Source: Choanephora cucurbitarum (taxonomy: Eukaryota > Mucoromycota > Mucoromycetes > Mucorales > Choanephoraceae). From it: a DNA stretch of 64,000 nt. A program made the position numbers and the translations under genes. Below are positions 57,787 through 64,000 of the stretch, one piece after another; position 1 is the stretch's first letter, and each line of letters starts with the position of its first letter. The stretch covers positions 62,001-126,000 of the forward strand of contig JAIWNI010000030.1 of assembly GCA_025331435.1 (NCBI GenBank). The letters are read 5' to 3'. The notes under the pieces are model-generated. The model did no database searches and had not been told where the DNA came from. It worked only from the letters and a program-made list of their open reading frames with translations.

Positions 57787-59753
57787 ATGCTTAGATCACT
57801 TGCTTCTTCCACTATTCGCCCTAATGCCCTGCGTCTTGCTAGACCTATTGTACAAGTATCTGTAGGTGAAATGATTAAAACCAGTCTGCATAAAACATCA
57901 ACTCATTTTTACTCTCTCTCTCTCTTTTTCAACAGCGCGGATATGTATTTCCAGCTGGTCAACAAGAGGTATGTATACAATTGGAATAGAACAGATGTAC
58001 GTTTTACATTCTAATCACGAATCATCGATTCAGTTCTTAAACGAACGTCTTGAAAAATTAGACCCTGAAATTTTTGATATTATCGAAAGGGAGAAGAAGA
58101 GACAACAAGAAGGCATTGATCTGATCCCTTCTGAAGTAAGTTCAGCAAAAATAATGTTGACATTAAGGAAAGCTTGACGCTTACGTATACATCAGAACTT
58201 CACTTCTAGAGCTGTAATGGATGCACTTGGTAGTGTGATGCAAAACAAATACTCAGAAGGTTACCCAGGGGCAAGGTAATGAAATTGTTTTGTTTGTATA
58301 CATTCGGGAAGAGAGAGAGCGAGAACTAAGTATCTTTGTTTGTTTTAGATATTATGGTGGTAATGAATTCATTGACATGTCCGAAAACCTTTGTCGCAAG
58401 AGAGCTTTAGAAGCTTTTGATTTAAATGATCAAGCTTGGGGTGTTAACGTTCAACCTTTGTCTGGTGCTCCTGCTAATCTTTACGTTTATGGTGCTCTCT
58501 TAAAGCCTCATGATCGTATTATGGGTTTAGATCTTCCCCATGGTGGACAGTAAGTAACCCCTTGTGGTTTATGTGAGCTATGCTAACCATGTAATAGCTT
58601 GTCTCATGGCTACCAGATTCCCAACAAAAAGATTTCTCAAGTATCTGCTTATTTCGAAACTTTGCCGTACCGTTTAGATGAGACTACAGGCCGAATTGAT
58701 TATGATGCCCTAGAAAAGAATGCTATGTTATATAGACCAAAGATTATCGTTGCTGGTGCTAGTGCTTACTCACGTAACATTGATTATGCCAGAATGAGAC
58801 AAGTAAATATCTTGATTTATATCTTTTTTGTTGGAGGAAAGCATGTTCATTTTTTCTCTCTTTTGCTGCGATAATAGATTGCCGATAAATGTGGTGCTTA
58901 TCTCATGGCTGATATTGCTCATATCTCAGGCTTGATTGCTGCGAATGTCTTACCTGGACCTTTTGAGTACGCAGATGTTGTTACTACTACCACACACAAG
59001 TCTTTGCGTGGTCCTCGTGGTGCCATGATCTTCTTTAGAAAAGGCGTCCGTAGCACCGATAAGAAAGGAAGAGGTAATTTCAAGTTTTGCTTGTCAAACT
59101 ACTGATCAATTAACTCACTGTCTGCTTCTTTTTGTAAAGAAATCCATTATGATCTAGAGAATCCTATCAACCAATCCGTCTTTCCAGGTCATCAAGGTGG
59201 GCCTCATAATCACACTATCACTGCCTTGGCTGTTGCATTAAAGCAGGCCAAGTCTCCTCTGTTTAAGGAATACCAAACCCAAGTATTAAAGAACAATGCT
59301 GCTTTTGCCGATCGCTTCAATCAGCTTAAGTATAACCTTGTCTCTGGTGGTACAGACAACCATTTACTCTTGGTCGATCTAAACTCAAAGGGCATTGATG
59401 GTGCTCGAGTAGAACGTGTACTTGAATTGGCCAATATTGCTGCCAACAAAAACACAGTTCCTGGCGACAGAAGTGCCTTGATCCCAGGCGGTGTTCGTAT
59501 GGGTACACCTGCTATGACCAGTCGTGGATTCAAGGAAGACGACTTTGTCAGAGTTGCTGACTTTTTTGATAAAGCTGTAAAGATTGCACAAGAAGAGAAG
59601 GCTAAGGTGGATGGCAAGAAACTAATTGACTTCAAGAACCACATCGGCGATGGTCTTTCTATTGAATCTATTCAATCTCTTAAAAAGGAAGTTAGTCAGT
59701 TTGCCTCTGGCTTCCCTACTGTCGGCTTTTGGGAATCCGAAATGAAATACTAG
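57787..59753 (+). CDS. SHM1: Serine hydroxymethyltransferase, mitochondrial
   Basis: The protein starts [20 protein letters not shown] at 57787, a mitochondrial presequence. Exon 2 is only [11 protein letters not shown], and exon 3 begins [20 protein letters not shown]. The following exons give [74 protein letters not shown] and [20 protein letters not shown]. The PLP-lysine signature is [15 protein letters not shown], followed by [20 protein letters not shown]. It ends [10 protein letters not shown]. It interconverts serine and glycine with tetrahydrofolate to supply one-carbon units. All active-site blocks are intact; about seven introns. Confidence 0.97.
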
Positions 59754-59869
59754 ACAAAAGTTTTCTCTTTTTTTTTTCTTATTTATTGTATATGCACAAG
59801 ATTCTTTAGACAGTCTCGAAAATAAAGGTGCCTAAGTGCATTGATATCCTAATATAATTTAATTTAACA

Positions 59870-60080
59870 TGATTACTACATAACAATTTGATTTTGAATC
59901 CTAAAGACCTCTGCGAGAAGGGATGCCAGTGCTCTCTCTCTCTCATTCACTACGAAATCACGAAGCTGACCTTGGTTATTGGCGAAGGGACCTTTGGAAA
60001 GGATAGCAATGGCCGGATATAAGGCTTTTGCATCTTCTAAACTAATGCTTCTTGACCATTGCCTTAACGAATGCGAGTTT
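59870..60080 (-). CDS. Orphan open frame, possible last exon (minus strand)
   Basis: The minus strand is open for about 70 codons with protein-like content: SLEDAKALYPAIAILSKGPF, ANNQGQLRDFVVNERERALA, SLLAEVFRIQNQIVM, then TAG near 59870. It has no ATG, and a stop (TGA) bounds it upstream, so it would have to be a terminal exon entered by splicing. I found no convincing upstream exon in the 130 bp before the next gene on the other strand. A short ATG frame starting MKTLEQLKKKGVFVTQHKVG at about 60170 is in a different phase. Composition looks coding rather than random, but I do not recognise it; a gene relic is equally possible. Confidence 0.35.
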
Positions 60081-60211
60081 TGGTAAACTCAATAAATCAT
60101 GTATTTGTCCTACTTTATGCTGTGTTACAAACACCCCTTTTTTTTTTAACTGTTCTAATGTTTTCATCTCTTTTTCCTTTTTCTCTCTCTTTTAGTTCAT
60201 CGCTTACAGAA

Positions 60212-60843
60212 ATGGGTTTTGTAAGTAAACATCTTTTATTTCATCTTCTATTGATCTGTACCAGAAGACTAATGCTTCAGAATAGACTGTCTCTGAAAAG
60301 AAAGATATAGATTGTGCAATAAGAAAGATACCTTTTGAACGCTACAGCGTGACATATGCCGAAAAACATATATTTTGTTGTCGCAAATGGCTAAAACCCT
60401 TTAAGCCAACTTATGAGTTAGAATGGCAAGAGCATCAATGGCTTCAGCTTGACGCAACTACTAGTCAACATATTGAGCGAATGCGAACTCGAGGTTTTTC
60501 TAGAATGATTATTCGAAACGATCGGTACCTTCGGCAACATGTAAAATACAGCAATCCACATGAGTTCGACGTACTTTTAGAACTCTCGTTTGATATACAA
60601 CCTGCATTGAATAGTCAAAAAATTCGACTGGAATCAAATTGCCAGCATCGATTCATGTTGAGAAGAGTATTTTGGTGGAAAAGCAAATATGGTGTAGGTG
60701 AAGCTTATTTGCCTGAATTTGTTGATAAAAGCCAATATTGTAGCCACGCTTTGATGAATCAGAGAGCCTCTTTGGACAAAACCGATTCTTTTCCTTCTTT
60801 AGAATACATTACGCCTCCCAATATACTAGAAAACACTAACTAA
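60212..60843 (+). CDS. Unrecognised protein with WWE-like N-terminal segment
   Basis: The long exon starts after an AG at about 60285 and reads TVSEKKDIDCAIRKIPFERY, then AEKHIFCCRKWLKPF, then YELEWQEHQWLQLDATTSQH and IERMRTRGFSRMIIRND. It continues to YITPPNILENTN and stops at 60843. The best start is MGF at 60212, with a GTAAGT donor at 60221 that splices to the long exon in frame; a CTTTTAG just before it suggests a 5' UTR intron. The ELEWQEHQWLQLD...IERM pattern resembles a WWE domain (two Trp plus a later Ile-Glu pair), which binds ADP-ribose or ligase partners. That is tentative and the rest is unfamiliar. Confidence 0.5.
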
Positions 60844-63006
60844 GAATGATACCATTTTATACATTAAATGCATTGTATCACTACTGTTCTTTATTTGATA
60901 CAGATTGAAGTAAAGGCTCTAAATCATATCCAGTTACTTGGGTGCTTTACGAATACCTTTTAACTGAAACGCTTACTCTTTTTTCCTTGGTATCTTGTAA
61001 TGTCTTGCAAAGGCTAGTTCAGTTCATGTGTACGTGCATTTATCAACAAATGGCCCTGACATTATTACAACTCATCAAGTGAGATACCATCTAAATTTAT
61101 TAATAGTTTTGCATTGATAATGATGACAAGACAACAAGCACATCCGCCAAAATGAATCAAACAAACGAACAATAGATTGTATCACAATTTTTCTAACTTA
61201 TCGGCGTATACAAAAACAAAAGTATAAATTGCTTTACATCTTCATTGAAACATTACTTCGTGTAATTCAAATAACATCAAACTGGCTTCATATGTAACAT
61301 AGATAGCTGTTGGATGCTATCTAATAGACTATTTTTGAGCAACTTGTGCAAAGGTTGGCTCACTTCAGAGAGAGAAAACACATAAAAGCTAAGCTCTCTC
61401 TTTACCCTCTGAATACTGAAATTGATCATACTCGCTTATCCTTGCTGTAATCAGTGCATGACTGTACCATGATTGTACATATATGTCAACTTCTTCTAAT
61501 CTATCTTTCTGTCTACTAGTCATTGAATTGAAATTGATTTATTCCAAACTAATATATGACTATTTTTGAGGACAATAGACTGATCTCTTCCTCAAATTGA
61601 GATCAACTATCAGAAAGTGTTTGTTTCCAGTAGAACATTAATGAGATTCTCAATGCGCTCTTGCCTTTCAAAGCTCTTTCTGGTAGCGTAAAGTGTTGTG
61701 TTCAATGCTTAGTACCTCTATCGAGAAGAGCTCAATTGATTCTTTTTGCCTAAAAAAGAAGAAGAAGATCATGGCCACCGCCGCTGAATTACTATGTAGA
61801 CCCTAAACACTCAAAATATGGCAGTTCTTTACTGATATCTTTTCGATTCTAATTGAATGATAGACTCCCATTTGCGATCTCTTACGAATGAATCCTTGCT
61901 TAGAAACATGGATACCAGCATTTATGCAAGAAAACTGTAGGCTTGAGAAAAGAAAGGCGATCTACTGATTATGCATTGGTCATGACAGCTCTTCGATTTA
62001 AAATAGACCCTATGTCAGCAATTCAATGGATAGAGTTATAATTTTAATTTAAAAAAGCTATTCCTTATATACTTGTCATCAACATCGAAGTCCGTTTGTA
62101 CATCCGAGGAAGGGCATTAACATATATGATGTCATGATTTTCAGTAGATTATAGTGTCCCTATCTTAATCAATTCTCAATTGCAAAGAGACAGAAGGGAT
62201 CATGCAGTAATTCTCTTGGCTAAAAGACTGCTATAGGTGCCTTGCTTGTTCTAGCATGGCTGTTGAGACAAAAGATGCTGGTTCCGACAACTTTATTTGT
62301 TCATACTATGCGTATGTCAATTTTCACTCTTTTTGACAATTTGGTCCGAAAAAGAAAAAAAGATAGCTGCATTAGGCTGTCTAATTTTGAGGTGAGACAA
62401 GTCCCCCATTCTTTGGTGGCAAAAAATAATTAAAAGTAGTCAAGAAGCAGCGTTACTTTGATCAAGCATTTTGTTCTAATCACAACAGAGCAGTTTCTGA
62501 GCAAGAAAAAGCAATGGTTGTGTATGCTCAGACTTATTCAGTTTGTTATCAGTTGTCTTGATCATGCTACTCTCAAACAAGCAATTGAGTTTTTTCTGAG
62601 ACAACTTTTTCTCAAAGCAACAATGGAACACCACTGCGCATTTTTTTCTTGTTCTAATGATCAATGCTTAGTCTTTTTTTTTCATGTGGATCAAACAAAC
62701 AGTCTGCATGTTGTCCAGGAGAAACATACGCTTTTCTTTAGTTCATCACATTTTCTTCTTCTTTACTCCTCAAACGCTGCAAGGTTAAGATGAATTCTTT
62801 CTTGCATAAACCCCTCCCTCTTCTCCATAATGTGCCATTAGTTGACGTCAACGAGAAATCTCTCATCTGATTAGCTTGAAACTCCGTTAAAATTTGGAAA
62901 AAGCAAACTAAGATGATAGACGACTCCACGGCCCACAAAATAAAATTTGTTGTGTTTATTTTTATTCCACTTTTCTTCTTTTCTTTTTCTTGTTTACATA
63001 TTGGAG
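60844..63006. other. 2.2-kb intergenic region, nothing recognised
   Basis: AT-rich, with plus-strand frames at 62242-62433 and 62458-62793 and minus shadows at 62476-62664 and 62738-63061; none has a recognisable motif. The last 200 bp, with CT/TTC-rich tracts, likely holds the promoter and 5' UTR of the oxysterol-binding protein gene. Confidence 0.45.
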
Positions 63007-64000
63007 ATGCCTCTTGGTTTCGGTAGCAAAAAGTCTCAAAAATTAACTGAAGAAGATACACCTACAAGCAGTGACGTTGATCAACTTTCTATGAATAATT
63101 TCGATGCTAATGAAAAGAGTCAGTTTAAAGAATTTAAAGAGTTTTTGAAAACTGTCATCAGTTTCACGGGCGATCTTTCTTCTTTGACCTGTCCTGCTTT
63201 CTTTTTAAATGGACTTTCATTACTCGAATATGGGTAAAGAAGAAGAAAAATTAAAGATATTCAATACAATCAATTTAACATGACCTCTTTTTTTAAAAAA
63301 AAAAAAGTACTTATTGGGGTGATCATCCTGCTGCTTTCACAGCCATTAGTCAAGCACAAGCCCCCGAGGGTAAGTGATGTATGAGACAAAGAGGGAAAGA
63401 TAAAAAAAAAAGAGAGAGGCTAATTTCGAGTTGTCATGAAAAAAAGATCGACTCTTGGCTATCTCTCGCTGGTTCATGTCTACCCTCTATGGTAGTTATG
63501 CCTCTCGTTGTACTGATGGAAAGTACGAAAAGAAACCTTATAACCCAATTTTGGGAGAGAAGTTCTTTTGTAAAATGGGTGATGCCACCTGTGTTTGTGA
63601 GCAAGTGTGCCATCATCCCCCAATTTCCGCTTTTTATCTTGAAGACGAAAAAGCTGGTGTTTCATTGAATGGTCACAGTAAGTTGGATTGAAATTGACCT
63701 CGTGTGTTTTTACTTAAAAGAAACTATCTTAAAAGGTGGACAGAAATCCAAGTTTAAGGGCACCTCAATCAAGGTGGAGCAAGTGGGTAGAGCAGTACTG
63801 TATTTGAAGCAATTTGATGAGCAATATATGATCGACTTTCCCGACTTGATGATTCGTGGTGTATTGACAGGCGGTTCATTTATCGAATTAAGTGGTATTT
63901 GTACCATTATTGGCTCCAACAACACAAAAGCTGTTATTGAATTTGTCCCTAAACCCTGGTTTGGTGGTGAATACAACCATATCAAGGGCTCATTGTATGC
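63007..64000 (+). CDS. Oxysterol-binding protein homologue, Kes1/Osh4-like (3' end outside window)
   Basis: The protein starts MPLGFGSKKSQKLTEEDTPT at 63007 and enters the ORD lipid-transfer domain directly, with no PH or ankyrin region, so it is a short OSH. Exons give TGDLSSLTCPAFFLNGLSLL, YWGDHPAAFTAISQAQAPED, AISRWFMSTLYGSYASRCTD, KPYNPILGEKFFCKMGDATC, the signature VCEQVCHHPPISAFYLED and IKVEQVGRAVLYLKQFDEQY. The last exon seen gives PDLMIRGVLTGGSFIELSGI and VPKPWFGGEYNHIKGSLYA and continues past the end. The usual EQVSHHPP signature reads EQVCHHPP here. These proteins exchange sterols and PI4P between membranes. Three introns seen, each GT-AG and in frame. Confidence 0.94.

Noticed and set aside
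62242..62793. Plus frames of 63 and 111 codons before the oxysterol-binding protein gene
   Set aside because: No conserved motif, Phe/Ser-rich from TTC/TTT tracts, and minus strand also open; typical of CT-rich leader DNA.

Overview
The window is nuclear DNA of a filamentous fungus, most likely a Mucorales (Mucoromycota) species. The evidence is AT-rich intergenic DNA full of poly-A/T and CT tracts, dense short GT-AG introns (about 50-70 nt), rhizopuspepsin-like secreted aspartic proteases, and protein variants typical of early-diverging fungi. I do not assign a genus. All gene models below were joined by eye from reading frames and splice signals, so exon borders are approximate unless stated.

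Layout, left to right: the 3' end of a LARP1-like gene (+); a minus-strand run of WDR24/SEA2 (GATOR2), SPA2 (polarisome scaffold), deoxyhypusine hydroxylase and an unrecognised CaaX protein with a 12-bp minisatellite; a secreted Cys-rich protein (-) facing proteasome subunit alpha-4 (+); TMEM19 (-); an HP1-type chromo/chromoshadow protein (+); a UPF0658 Golgi membrane protein (+) convergent with RAX1 (-); a TMBIM/Lifeguard protein (+); and RhoGDI (-) next to BEM1 (-). From 24.5 to 28.7 kb lies a gene-poor stretch with a decayed Helitron Rep fragment. It is followed by aspartic protease A (-), another 3-kb gap, BET2 (-), a LARP7/Pof8-like protein (+), an RMD1/DUF155 protein (-) and a UDP-glycosyltransferase (-).

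At 39.6-40.2 kb sits a 579-bp foldback element with near-identical 126-bp arms. Then come REI1 (+), aspartic protease B (+), a 2-kb gap, GID4 (-), a KTR-type mannosyltransferase (+), a broken OPT transporter pseudogene (-), a CENP-S/MHF1 gene split into seven tiny exons (+), a low-complexity protein (-), a conserved membrane/coiled-coil protein (+), mitochondrial ribosomal protein uL15m (+), mitochondrial serine hydroxymethyltransferase (+), an orphan open frame (-), an unrecognised protein (+) and the 5' part of an OSH/Kes1-type oxysterol-binding protein (+).

Most genes are housekeeping. Functional themes are polarity and small-GTPase control (SPA2, RAX1, RhoGDI, BEM1, BET2), translation and ribosome biogenesis (LARP1, DOHH, REI1, uL15m), proteostasis (proteasome alpha-4, GID4) and secretion (two aspartic proteases, Cys-rich protein, KTR). 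The least explained parts are the foldback element, the CaaX minisatellite protein, the Helitron relic, the OPT pseudogene and two orphan reading frames.
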